DNA from: Mammaliicoccus stepanovicii
GTDB taxonomy: Bacteria; Bacillota; Bacilli; Staphylococcales; Staphylococcaceae
Length of the DNA: 47,486 bases
Direction: 5' to 3'
NCBI RefSeq assembly: GCF_002902525.1
Contig: NZ_PPQZ01000031.1
Location: 1 to 47,486 of the forward strand
A program made the position numbers and the translations under genes. This document shows, in pieces, positions 1 through 7,671 of this stretch; within the stretch, counting starts at the first letter, position 1; every line of letters begins with the position of its first letter. The notes beneath the pieces were generated by a model that saw only the letters and a list, made by a program, of their open reading frames with translations, was not told the origin of the DNA and did not search any database.

Positions 1-140
1 GGGATTATATATACTAAGAATAGTAATATACAATCCCTTATTGTATAACGATAGTTCTGAGTTATTGCTAACAATATGATAAATAAAATTGTTTGAAACA
101 ATCCATAAAAAATTGTTTCAGTTGTGGTTAAATATGTCAT
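1..140 (-). CDS. agrC: AgrC sensor histidine kinase, N-terminal fragment (cut by window edge)
   Basis: Reading leftward from an ATG at 140-138, an open frame runs to the window edge and begins MTYLTTTETIFYGLFQ, then continues as hydrophobic sequence, as expected for the first membrane segments of the AgrC receptor. A ribosome site (GGGAAG, about 8 nt upstream) lies in the 27-nt gap after agrD. AgrC is the membrane histidine kinase that binds the autoinducing peptide and phosphorylates AgrA. Only about 46 residues are present; the kinase domain and agrA lie outside. The identification rests mainly on position in the B-D-C order. Confidence 0.85.
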   Translation of the reverse strand, partial: MTYLTTTETIFYGLFQTILFIILLAITQNYRYTIRDCILLFLVYII

Positions 141-167
141 TTACTACACTTCCCAAATTGGTTGTTC

Positions 168-308
168 TTACGCTTTTTCGTTTAATAATTCAGATGGAAC
201 TTCTGTTTCATCTAAAAATACATTACATCCTCTAATTACTGATTTCCCACCGATTGCTGCTAAAACATTTGAAATTGATTTTGAAAATAAACCTTTTAAG
301 ATATTCAT
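168..308 (-). CDS. agrD: AgrD autoinducing peptide precursor
   Basis: A 46-residue peptide whose ATG lies one base after the agrB stop, with an AAAGGAGG site inside the agrB end. It has the three AgrD parts: an amphipathic N-terminal leader starting MNILKGLFSKSI, a core VIRGCNVFL with Cys28 followed by four residues (the thiolactone ring would join Cys28 to Leu32), and an acidic recognition tail DETEVPSELL that matches the family DE..P.EL pattern. AgrB removes the tail and closes the ring; the mature peptide then activates AgrC. The exocyclic N-terminus cannot be set from sequence. Start, core and tail are clear; the mature length is inference. Confidence 0.95.
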   Translation of the reverse strand: MNILKGLFSKSISNVLAAIGGKSVIRGCNVFLDETEVPSELLNEKA

Positions 309-309
309 G

Positions 310-879
310 TTATGTTTCCTCCTTTTTATAAAATATTGGTAATAAAGATAATGATTCTAAAAACAATCCTAAACAGATTAATTGTTGATATGGTTCTTTA
401 GCAAAAAAAGAAATGAATATCAAAATTGAAGCAGTAAGGATTGATTTTAACCTAAGTCCTTGTTTCCACTCTTCTAATATAGGATGCTTTCTAGTTCCCA
501 TAGGCGCATATTTAATAATAATCAAATATCCTATTATAGCTAGAGTGAGCATAAACCAATACGATATAGATAATTCAATTATTAATATTGGTATAGCAAC
601 AAACATAATTAGACTTTGAACAGTGCACATAAAAGTGGACTTAGCATGTGCACCAAAAGCAAAATAACGTATAACAAAATAACTAATGTGGGCTATAAGT
701 GTATAGATAAGTACGTGACATAGAAGGGAACTACCATATATAACAACTGTCTTCATTAAATTCCCTACAAACACTTCAAGACCATATTTAACTTTTAAAT
801 AGGTGATACGGTCTAAATCATTTGATTGTTGAAGACGTAAAGCAATTTTATCAATTTGCGTTTGTACTGGTTGATACAT
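310..879 (-). CDS. agrB: AgrB membrane endopeptidase processing AgrD
   Basis: 189 residues, beginning MYQPVQTQIDKIALRL. I chose this ATG over one seven codons upstream because AAGGAGG lies 6-7 nt before it and the length equals that of S. aureus AgrB. The catalytic pair is visible: His78 and Cys85 in GAHAKSTFMC, seven residues apart as in S. aureus (His77/Cys84). Several hydrophobic membrane segments follow. AgrB is a membrane cysteine protease that cuts AgrD after the ring and forms the thiolactone. It is the first gene of the P2 operon and is almost contiguous with agrD. Confidence 0.95.
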   Translation of the reverse strand: MYQPVQTQIDKIALRLQQSNDLDRITYLKVKYGLEVFVGNLMKTVVIYGSSLLCHVLIYTLIAHISYFVIRYFAFGAHAKSTFMCTVQSLIMFVAIPILIIELSISYWFMLTLAIIGYLIIIKYAPMGTRKHPILEEWKQGLRLKSILTASILIFISFFAKEPYQQLICLGLFLESLSLLPIFYKKEET

Positions 880-899
880 AGCGCCCCTCCTTCCATTCA

Positions 900-966
900 A
901 TTATAAAACATAATGAATTACATTTTACCACTTTTGCCTAACTGTATATATTTTGTTCCTAACTGT
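900..966 (-). promoter_or_regulatory. agr P2 promoter with AgrA direct repeats
   Basis: On the minus strand two identical nonamers ACAGTTAGG (plus-strand CCTAACTGT at 937-945 and 958-966) are spaced 21 bp start to start, i.e. two helical turns, as in known AgrA sites. A TATAAT -10 lies at 905-900, 32 bp from the proximal repeat, just upstream of agrB; the -35 region (about 928-923) is poor, as expected for an activator-dependent promoter. Confidence 0.85.
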
Positions 967-1007
967 TTTGGAATTTTCATTCTTTTGTATTTTACCATAT
1001 ATTTTAT

Positions 1008-1074
1008 GCAGTTAAGAACTAAATTAGATGACTTAGGGAAAAAATAATAAATTATTATACAAATGATATACGAT
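1008..1074 (+). promoter_or_regulatory. agr P3 promoter driving RNAIII
   Basis: A near-consensus AgrA repeat GCAGTTAAG at 1008-1016 is followed, again 21 bp later, by a degenerate copy TGACTTAGG at 1029-1037. A -10 candidate TACGAT is at 1069-1074, exactly 32 bp from the proximal repeat, the same geometry as P2 on the other strand. Transcription would start near 1081. Confidence 0.75.
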
Positions 1075-1133
1075 TATTAATGACTAAATAAATTTAAAAT
1101 TTAAAAGACGGAAATAATAAGGGGGAAAAACTT

Positions 1134-1208
1134 TTGGCAGGCGATATCGTTAATGCGCTAACTGGAATTTTCAAATGGATAATTAACTTATTTCAAAGCA
1201 TTTTTTAG
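1134..1208 (+). CDS. hld: Delta-haemolysin-like peptide, TTG start
   Basis: A 24-residue peptide encoded in RNAIII, starting M(TTG)AGDIVNALTGIFKWI and ending LFQSIF. The AGDIV..L..IFKWII pattern aligns with S. aureus delta-toxin (MAQDIISTIGDLVKWIID). AAGGGGG lies about 8 nt upstream of the TTG and there is no in-frame ATG or GTG alternative. Delta-toxins are secreted without a leader as amphipathic membrane-active helices. Unlike the S. aureus peptide, this one lacks the C-terminal lysines and has one Lys and one Asp, so it is near neutral and ends in hydrophobic residues. Confidence 0.88.
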   Translation: MAGDIVNALTGIFKWIINLFQSIF

Positions 1209-1315
1209 TATTCGTTCAAAGTGCGCTTAAATATATTTTATAATGAAGTTTTAAGACATACTTTAAAGTATGCGTTAGACTGTCTTCAAAGTCACAGACT
1301 TTGTGATAAGTTCCT

Positions 1316-1357
1316 TCCAAAGTAGACATTTTAAAAATGGAAACTTTGGATTTTTTT
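1316..1357 (+). terminator. RNAIII terminator
   Basis: An 8-bp stem TCCAAAGT (1316-1323) / ACTTTGGA (1343-1350), with further CATTTT/AAAATG pairing inside, is followed by seven T. It corresponds to the 3'-terminal hairpin of other RNAIII molecules. Confidence 0.85.
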
Positions 1358-1568
1358 ATGTTTATTATTATTGAATTGTCCCTAAGATGACAAGTAGAAC
1401 GTATAAATATCTTTCACGCTTTTTTCAACGAGCTACAATGAGTGACATAGGTAGCACGAGATTATGGTCTTCTCATAACATACTTAAACGCATGCTTTTT
1501 TATTATAGTTATTTAGCGTTTTCATGTAGAATGATTATAAAGGTTAATAAGGGAGGAAATAAATTTTT

Positions 1569-2603
1569 ATGAAAACAAAAGGATATATTGGGACATATAC
1601 TAAAAAAGAAGGTAAAGGTATTTATCGTTTTGATGTTGAAGAAAACGATCAGACTATAGAAAAAGTTGAAGTAGGATATGAAGTTGAGGCTTCAACATAT
1701 ATTACCCAACATAATCAATTTTTATATGCGATTAAAAAAGAAAGCGATAAATGCGGAATTGCTAGTTTCAATATTAATGAAGATGGTAGCTTATCGTTTA
1801 TAAATGATTGTTTAGCATCTACTGATGGGACTGGGTGCTATATTTCAGTATCGGATAATGGCGATTATTTATTTGAAGCGGTATATGGTACGGGGATATT
1901 GAGACTTTATAAATTGAATCCTGAGAATGGAGAGATTATTAGTTTAATTGATACGTATTATGGTACGGGAAATGGACCGAATCTTGAAAGACAAGATGGC
2001 AGTCATATTCATTTTGCTAAACAGACTCCAGACTTAGATTACGTAGTAATTGTTGACTTAGGAGCTGATGTGATTAGAACATTTAAATTTAGTGATGAAG
2101 GATTAACATTAGCTCATACATTAGACGTTGCAGCTGGTAGTGGTCCAAGACATTTAGCATTCCATCCAAGTGGTGATTATGCATATTTAGTAACAGAAAT
2201 GGGAAATACAATTCAAGTTCTGTCTTATAAAGATGGTGAATTCCAGTTAGTAGGGAAGTCATTATTGACAGTTCCCGGTAATTTTGAATTAAATTCACAA
2301 ATTGCAGCGGTTCGTTTAAGTCATGATGCAAGATTTGTATATGCTAGTAATCGAGGACATAACTCAATTGCAGTATTTAAAATAATCAATGACGGCGCAG
2401 CGCTAGAATTAGTTGAAATAGTGTCTAGTGGTGGTACGTGGCCAAGAGATTTTAATATTACACCAAGTGATTCATTTATTGTTGTAGCTCATGAGCAGTC
2501 ATACAACCTTGTGCTATTTAGTAGAAATAAAGAAACAGGTAAACTAACGGAAATAGAAAATGAACAAAAAGCTCCAGAGGGTGTTTGTGTTCAATTTATA
2601 TAA
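1569..2603 (+). CDS. pgl: Lactonase-family protein (6-phosphogluconolactonase type, seven-bladed propeller)
   Basis: 344 residues starting MKTKGYIGTYTKKEGKGIY, the typical opening of the lactonase/YkgB propeller family. Repeated blade motifs include GSGPRHLAFHPSGDYAYL, YASNRGHNSIAVF and GGTWPRDFNITP, each spaced as in the seven-bladed fold. The family hydrolyses 6-phosphogluconolactone in the oxidative pentose phosphate route, though some members act on other lactones. It is cytoplasmic, with no signal peptide. GGGAGGAAAT precedes the ATG with a rather long spacer. The next gene starts 15 nt after its stop, so the two are probably co-transcribed. Confidence 0.85.
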   Translation: MKTKGYIGTYTKKEGKGIYRFDVEENDQTIEKVEVGYEVEASTYITQHNQFLYAIKKESDKCGIASFNINEDGSLSFINDCLASTDGTGCYISVSDNGDYLFEAVYGTGILRLYKLNPENGEIISLIDTYYGTGNGPNLERQDGSHIHFAKQTPDLDYVVIVDLGADVIRTFKFSDEGLTLAHTLDVAAGSGPRHLAFHPSGDYAYLVTEMGNTIQVLSYKDGEFQLVGKSLLTVPGNFELNSQIAAVRLSHDARFVYASNRGHNSIAVFKIINDGAALELVEIVSSGGTWPRDFNITPSDSFIVVAHEQSYNLVLFSRNKETGKLTEIENEQKAPEGVCVQFI

Positions 2604-2618
2604 TTGAAGGTGAAAATA

Positions 2619-3395
2619 ATGAAAATAGCTTTATATCAAATGCATGTTATTCCTGGAAAACCAGAAGAAAATATGAAAAAAATTAGTGAATGGTTTAATA
2701 GTTTGGATGAAGAAATCGACTTAGTCGTACTTCCTGAAATGTGGAATACTTCGTATAGGTTAAGTGATTTAAATGAATTAGCAGATGAAGATGGGCAAGT
2801 GATTATTCCATTTCTTCAAGAAGAAGCTAAGCGTATGAATAAACATATCGTAGGTGGATCAATAGCTTACAAAACAGGTAATGATATATATAATAGAGCA
2901 ATTATTATTAACAACAAAGGTGTATTGATTAATACGTATGATAAAGCACACTTAGTACCTATGTTAAATGAACACCATTATTTAACTTCAGGAGAAAAGA
3001 AACCTAGAATATTCAATATAGATGATATTGAGATGGGTACAATTATTTGTTATGACTTGAGATTTCCAGAACTAGCACGTTCACTTGCACTGGAAGATGC
3101 TAAAGTTATATTTGTTACAGCTCAATGGCCAGCTTCAAGAATAGATCATTGGCAATCACTATTGAAAGCAAGAGCAATTGAAAACCAAGTATTTATCGTT
3201 GCTTGTAATACGGTAGGGACTTGTGACAATAATGAATTTGGTGGTCATACTTTAGTATATGCACCAGATGGTACATTGATCAATAGTTTGTATGAAGATG
3301 AAGGTACTTTGACCGTTGAATTAGATTTTGAAACACAAGAACAGATTAGAGAGTCAATTCCAATTTTCAATAGTTTGAGAACTGATTTATATTAA
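2619..3395 (+). CDS. Carbon-nitrogen hydrolase (nitrilase superfamily amidase)
   Basis: 258 residues from ATG 2619. A TTG five codons earlier is in frame, but it overlaps the AAGGTG ribosome site that serves this ATG. The nitrilase triad is visible: Glu40 in VVLPEMW, Lys109 in YDKAHL, Cys144 in IICYDLRFPE. The protein is of omega-amidase/YafV-like size and cleaves an unknown amide. From memory, a carbon-nitrogen hydrolase gene also sits beside agr in S. aureus. Here it follows pgl with a 15-nt gap. The substrate cannot be told from sequence. Confidence 0.88.
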   Translation: MKIALYQMHVIPGKPEENMKKISEWFNSLDEEIDLVVLPEMWNTSYRLSDLNELADEDGQVIIPFLQEEAKRMNKHIVGGSIAYKTGNDIYNRAIIINNKGVLINTYDKAHLVPMLNEHHYLTSGEKKPRIFNIDDIEMGTIICYDLRFPELARSLALEDAKVIFVTAQWPASRIDHWQSLLKARAIENQVFIVACNTVGTCDNNEFGGHTLVYAPDGTLINSLYEDEGTLTVELDFETQEQIRESIPIFNSLRTDLY

Positions 3396-3400
3396 CACTT

Positions 3401-3433
3401 GAACCTAGGACGTTAATGAATTTCCCTAGGTTC
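3401..3433. repeat. Inverted repeat GAACCTAGG/CCTAGGTTC
   Basis: A perfect 9-bp inverted repeat with a 15-nt loop (3401-3409 and 3425-3433), 5 nt after the hydrolase stop. No T-run follows, so it is either a weak terminator, an mRNA 3'-end stabiliser or a protein site. Confidence 0.5.
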
Positions 3434-3509
3434 TATACATATTGGCAATTTATGGCTGAATTGAAAATACACTTGAAAACAAGGTACTTCAGGTTTAGTT
3501 ATTCTTGTC

Positions 3510-3566
3510 GAAGCGGGACTGCGCTATCTTTTTTTCAAAAATTAGATTTCTGTCCCGCTTCTTTTT
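3510..3566 (+). terminator. Rho-independent terminator, GAAGCGGGAC stem
   Basis: A perfect 10-bp stem GAAGCGGGAC (3510-3519) / GTCCCGCTTC (3552-3561), loop of 32 nt, then five T. It closes the pgl-hydrolase unit. Such GC-rich GGGAC stems recur in staphylococcal intergenic DNA. Confidence 0.75.
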
Positions 3567-3617
3567 GAAATAGGGTATATAGTTATAAATAGTTAAAATG
3601 ATCTAGGAGATGTTAAT

Positions 3618-4340
3618 TTGGAAGATTCAATCATGATTCAATTAAAAGATATTAACTATGAAATTGATGGTCAAACAATACTCAAACATATTAGTGCAGA
3701 TATTTATAAAGGAAAAATCACAACAATTATAGGACCATCTGGTGCAGGTAAGTCAACGTTGTTATCGTTTTTTAATGCATTGAAATCACCTACAAGTGGG
3801 CAATTAATCATTGATGGAAAGAATCTAGAGTCATATGATTTTATTGAGTTACGTAGAAAAGTACAACTTGTTTCTCAAGTAGCCACAATGATTAATGGAA
3901 CAGTGAAAGATAATTTAGCATTACCATTAACATTGCAAAATAAAACTATGACTGACGATGAAGCGACACAATTTTTGAAGCATGTGGATTTACCTGAAAC
4001 ATTTTTAAATAAAAACACGAAAGAACTATCAGGTGGAGAAAAGCAGAAAGTTTCATTAGCCCGTTCATTGGTTAATAAACCAAAAGTCATGCTTCTAGAT
4101 GAGGTTACATCAGCGCTAGATAAAAATTCAAAACAAGCAATTGAAGACTTATTAAAAAAAATAAATAAAGAACATGAAGTTACGATGTTAAATATTACAC
4201 ATGATATAAATTTAGCTTTTGATATGAGCGATTATATTTGGGTTATGATTGATGGTCAAATTGCAGAAATTGGTACAGTAGATGAAATTCAAGATGCCAA
4301 AAATGACAACGTCAGAAAATTTATAGGTGAAAAAATATGA
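3618..4340 (+). CDS. fetA: ABC transporter ATPase, FetA/YbbL type
   Basis: 240 residues from a TTG with AGGAG 8 nt upstream; an ATG five codons later is a weaker alternative. Full ABC signature set: Walker A GPSGAGKST (39-47), signature LSGGEKQKVS, Walker B VMLLDEVTSALD, switch His in NITHD. The stop overlaps the next ATG by four bases (ATGA at 4337), tying it to the UPF0014 permease. This ATPase-permease pair is the YbbL-YbbM/FetA-FetB system, implicated in iron export and oxidative-stress resistance in E. coli. The transported species here is inference by homology. Confidence 0.8.
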   Translation: MEDSIMIQLKDINYEIDGQTILKHISADIYKGKITTIIGPSGAGKSTLLSFFNALKSPTSGQLIIDGKNLESYDFIELRRKVQLVSQVATMINGTVKDNLALPLTLQNKTMTDDEATQFLKHVDLPETFLNKNTKELSGGEKQKVSLARSLVNKPKVMLLDEVTSALDKNSKQAIEDLLKKINKEHEVTMLNITHDINLAFDMSDYIWVMIDGQIAEIGTVDEIQDAKNDNVRKFIGEKI

Positions 4341-5098
4341 TGTCCTTTACTTCAATATTATTAATGTTTATATTTATCATTATTCCTTTCGTCATATCCA
4401 AAACATTTAATTTAGGGTTGGAAAAAGATACAATTGTAGCAGCTGTGAGATCATTTATACAATTATTAATAGTTGGTTACATCCTTCAATTTATCTTTGA
4501 TCAAAATAGTCCTTTGTTTATCATTTTGATGGTTGTGCTGATCATTGGTGCAGCAACACAAAACGCTAGAAAAAAAGGTTTAGCAATTCCCGGGATAACT
4601 TGGAAATTATTATTAGCATTTGTTTCGGTTGAATTACTAACACAAGGTATATTACTTTCTTTAAAAATCGTTCCAGCAACCCCACAATACATCATACCGA
4701 TAACAGGGATGATTGTAGGGAACTCTATGATTTTAAGTATATTATTTTTAAATCGGTTTATTTCAGAAATTAAACAAAATGAAGATGTAGTAGAATTGAT
4801 ATTAAGCCTAGGTGGAACGCCAAAACAGGCTATTCATAAACAGTTAATAACATCTATTCAGTCGAGCGTTATTCCAACTTTAGAACAACAAAAAACAATT
4901 GGACTTGTACAATTGCCTGGGATGATGAGTGGACAAATTATAGCTGGTAGTGATCCATTAGAAGCTGTGTTGTTCCAAATATTAGTTGTGTTCTTAATCT
5001 TAACTTCTGCGTTAATGACGAGTGTCATATTAGGGTTCTTATCTTATCCAACAATTTTCAATCAGAAGAAACAATTACTGGAAAGTAGATTTGAATAA
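4337..5098 (+). CDS. fetB: ABC permease, UPF0014 family (FetB/YbbM)
   Basis: 253 residues, strongly hydrophobic, about seven membrane segments. The motifs AAVRSFIQLLIVGYILQFIF near the N-terminus and the loop LGGTPKQAIHKQLITSIQSSVIPTLEQQKT...LPGMMSGQIIAGSDP are the hallmark of the UPF0014/FetB family; the loop probably couples to the ATPase. Translationally coupled to fetA through an ATGA overlap. It ends upstream of a strong bidirectional terminator. Confidence 0.85.
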   Translation: MMSFTSILLMFIFIIIPFVISKTFNLGLEKDTIVAAVRSFIQLLIVGYILQFIFDQNSPLFIILMVVLIIGAATQNARKKGLAIPGITWKLLLAFVSVELLTQGILLSLKIVPATPQYIIPITGMIVGNSMILSILFLNRFISEIKQNEDVVELILSLGGTPKQAIHKQLITSIQSSVIPTLEQQKTIGLVQLPGMMSGQIIAGSDPLEAVLFQILVVFLILTSALMTSVILGFLSYPTIFNQKKQLLESRFE

Positions 5099-5137
5099 TT
5101 TTTACAGAAATATAAATTTATAATGTGCATAAATAAA

Positions 5138-5195
5138 AAACAGTCATTTTTCGTATCATTCCAAAAGAGGAATAATGCGAAATGACTGTTTTTTT
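5138..5195. terminator. Bidirectional terminator between fetB and the aldehyde dehydrogenase
   Basis: CAGTCATTT (5141-5149) pairs with AAATGACTG (5180-5188), extended inward by TCG/CGA and ATTCC/GGAAT. The stem is flanked by an A-run upstream and a T-run downstream, so it can work for both convergent genes. Confidence 0.85.
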
Positions 5196-5200
5196 AATTA

Positions 5201-6577
5201 TTATTTCTTAAACATCGCTCTTACATACTTTCCTTTCCCTTTATATGGAGGGAATAATACACCTGTTTCGAGCTTAGTTGTTTTGAACATAATACCTTTT
5301 TGGTTACTAAATAAGTCAAAGGAAGCTTTACCATGATATCTACCAATTCCTGAATGACCGACGCCTCCGAATGGTAAGTGTTGGTTTCCAACATGTAGGA
5401 GGGTATCATTTATACAACCGCCACCAAATGAAATTCTATTGATAACTTCATCAGTATGATTTTCATTTTCACTAAATAAGTATAATGATAATGGTTTAGG
5501 TTTGTTTTTTATAAATTGTATAGCATCACCAAAAGCATCATAAGACATAATAGGTAATATTGGACCGAAAATTTCATCTTCCATGAGTATATCATCGAAT
5601 TTTACATTATCAACGATAGTAGGCTCCACGTATCGATCTGTAAAATCAGTCGTACCTCCATAAACAATATCACCATTTGTGTTTTCTAATAATTGATGTA
5701 AGCGTTTCGTATGTTTTTCGTTAATGATGCGACCATAGTCATTACTCTTTTGAGGGTTTTGACTATAAAATTCTTGAATGGTAGATTGTATTGCTTTTAT
5801 AAATTGCTGTTTTATTGACGCGTCTATAAGTATGTAATCAGGTGCTACACAAGTTTGACCGGCATTAATAAATTTTCCGAAAGCTATTCTTTCTGCCGCA
5901 ACTTTAATATTTGCTGTTCTATCTACAATTGCGGGGCTTTTACCACCAAGTTCGAGTGCAACTGGAATGAGTTGTTTACTTGCTTGTTCATATACAACTT
6001 GTCCGATTTTGGTTGAACCTGTAAAGAATATGAAATCAAATGGTTGGATTAATAATTTTTCTGTAACTTCTTTATCACCCGTAATACATGAAATATAGGA
6101 TGCATTAAATACACTTTCAATAATTTGTTGTATTACTGAAGAGACATTCGGTGTAAGTTCTGACGGTTTAACAACTGCACAATTCCCAGCGGCTATTGCA
6201 CCAATGAGCGGTTCCATTACAAGTTGAAAAGGATAATTGAAAGGACCGATAATTAATACCGTTCCGTACGGTTCATTTACTGTATAACTTTTACTAGGAA
6301 ACAAGAATACCGGTGTATTGACATTTTTCTTGCCTGCTAAATTCTTGACTTCTTTAAGCATGAACGCGATACTTTTATAAATATATCCAACTTCTGTGGC
6401 ATATGCTTCAACTGAATTTTTGCCTAGATCTTGTTTAAGGGCCGCAAGTAATTCAGCTTCATGAACTTTGATAGATTTTTTTAATAGTCTGAGTTGTTTT
6501 TTTCGAAATTTGATATCTTTTGTTTCATCACTATCGAAAAATGATTGAATTGTTTCAAATTGATTTTCTATAGTCAA
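5201..6577 (-). CDS. Aldehyde dehydrogenase (NAD(P)-dependent, class 3-like)
   Basis: About 458 residues. No ATG is available. Two TTG codons (6583 and 6577) follow AAAGGAG at 3 and 9 nt; the second has the better spacing and is used here. Motifs: GPFNYPFQL, FTGSTKIGQ (NAD-binding), LELGGKSP with the general-base Glu, and NAGQTCVAPDY with the nucleophilic Cys; GGVGHSGIGRYHGKASFD near the C-terminus is typical of class 3 enzymes that oxidise fatty or aromatic aldehydes. Monocistronic and convergent with fetB. The substrate is unknown. Confidence 0.88.
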   Translation of the reverse strand: MTIENQFETIQSFFDSDETKDIKFRKKQLRLLKKSIKVHEAELLAALKQDLGKNSVEAYATEVGYIYKSIAFMLKEVKNLAGKKNVNTPVFLFPSKSYTVNEPYGTVLIIGPFNYPFQLVMEPLIGAIAAGNCAVVKPSELTPNVSSVIQQIIESVFNASYISCITGDKEVTEKLLIQPFDFIFFTGSTKIGQVVYEQASKQLIPVALELGGKSPAIVDRTANIKVAAERIAFGKFINAGQTCVAPDYILIDASIKQQFIKAIQSTIQEFYSQNPQKSNDYGRIINEKHTKRLHQLLENTNGDIVYGGTTDFTDRYVEPTIVDNVKFDDILMEDEIFGPILPIMSYDAFGDAIQFIKNKPKPLSLYLFSENENHTDEVINRISFGGGCINDTLLHVGNQHLPFGGVGHSGIGRYHGKASFDLFSNQKGIMFKTTKLETGVLFPPYKGKGKYVRAMFKK

Positions 6578-6696
6578 GGTCAATGTCTCCTTTATTCATC
6601 TGTTGTATATATTCTAACAATAGTTATAATTAAAAGCGAAGTCTTTATTTTAAATGTTATGATTTTATTAAATTTTATTACGAAAAGGTGAAAAAT

Positions 6697-7671
6697 ATGA
6701 AATTTGGATTTATAGGCACAAATTGGATTAGTGATAGTTTTATAGAAAGTGGTAGACAAATTAGTGCTTTTGAACCGTATGCAGTATATTCACGTACAGA
6801 AGACCGTGCAGAATATTTTAAAGATAAACATAAGTTAACAGAAATATATACTGATTTTAATGCGTTTTGTGCGTCAACTAACTTTGATGCGGTCTATATT
6901 GCTACGCCAAATGCGTTTCACTTTGAACAAGCGAAATTAGCGATTCAAAATAAAAAACATGTATTAATTGAAAAACCAGCAACGATTAATGCGGAGCAGT
7001 TTAAGATGCTTTCAAAATTAGCGCATGAATATCAAGTTACCGTAATGGAAGCTATGAAGTCAACCGTATTGCCGTCCTTTAGACAGCTCGCTACTGAAGA
7101 AATGAATATTGGTGAATTAAGATATGCTGATTTTCATTACCATCAATATTCGTCAAGATATGATAAATATAAAAATGGAATTATTGAAAATGCCTTTAAA
7201 CCAGAATTAGGTAATGGTGCACTGATGGATTTAGGGGTTTATACAATTGCACCTGCAATACATTTGTTTGGTTTGCCTAAAAGTGTGAAAGCAAATGGAT
7301 TTTTATTAGAGACGGGTGCTGATGGTCAAGGTAATGCAATTTTAGATTATGAAACTTTCCAAGTTACAATTAGCTATTCCAAAATTTGCGATAGAAGGAC
7401 ACCATCTGAAATTATAGGTGAAGATGGATATGTCTTAATCAATAAAATAAGTGAACCAATAGAAATCAATAAGTTTAAAAGAGACGGTTCAGACAATGGA
7501 ACTTATCAAATCGAGGATGAATATTTGATGAAGGATGAAATAATGGAATTTATAAATTGTATCAACCATAATAAAGTGGAATCGTCTATCAATACACATC
7601 AAAGAACAATAGAAACTTTAACTGTTTTAGATGAAATTAGAAACCAAATAGGAGTAAAATTTAATGACTAA
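6697..7671 (+). CDS. Gfo/Idh/MocA-family oxidoreductase
   Basis: 324 residues from ATG 6697. An in-frame GTG three codons earlier is part of the AAAGGTG ribosome site and is not the likely start. The N-terminal Rossmann motif GFIGTNWISDSF, then AVYSR, DAVYIATPNAFHFEQ and the family lysine motif LIEKPATINAEQF, identify an NAD(P)-dependent dehydrogenase. The C-terminal domain carries GNGALMDLGVYTIAPAI with the family His/Asp region. Family members act on sugars, inositols or dihydrodiols; the substrate here is unknown. The stop overlaps the next gene by 8 nt. Confidence 0.88.
   Translation: MKFGFIGTNWISDSFIESGRQISAFEPYAVYSRTEDRAEYFKDKHKLTEIYTDFNAFCASTNFDAVYIATPNAFHFEQAKLAIQNKKHVLIEKPATINAEQFKMLSKLAHEYQVTVMEAMKSTVLPSFRQLATEEMNIGELRYADFHYHQYSSRYDKYKNGIIENAFKPELGNGALMDLGVYTIAPAIHLFGLPKSVKANGFLLETGADGQGNAILDYETFQVTISYSKICDRRTPSEIIGEDGYVLINKISEPIEINKFKRDGSDNGTYQIEDEYLMKDEIMEFINCINHNKVESSINTHQRTIETLTVLDEIRNQIGVKFND

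Larger units (their letters stand above)
1081..1357 (+). ncRNA. RNAIII, agr effector RNA (compact form)
   Basis: Predicted from the P3 -10 (1069-1074) to a terminator ending at 1357, giving about 277 nt, roughly half the 514 nt of S. aureus RNAIII. It contains the delta-toxin frame (1134-1208). Downstream are a perfect 16-bp palindrome CATACTTTAAAGTATG (1257-1272), a 7-bp stem CAAAGTC/GACTTTG with loop ACA (1287-1303), an apparently unpaired pyrimidine stretch GTTCCTTCC (1310-1318) complementary to Shine-Dalgarno sequences, and the terminator. The motif CAAAGT recurs at 1217, 1287 and 1318. Both ends are inferred, not mapped. Confidence 0.8.

Noticed and set aside
124-342. 72-residue plus-strand frame over agrD
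   Set aside because: It is antisense to agrD and the agrC start, which have motifs and ribosome sites; this frame has neither.
1387-1572. 61-residue frame between RNAIII and pgl
   Set aside because: No ribosome site before its ATG and no recognisable pattern; it ends across the pgl start. Probably non-coding leader DNA.
2089-2331. 80-residue minus-strand frame inside pgl
   Set aside because: Shadow of the propeller gene, with His/Leu-rich composition typical of antisense frames.
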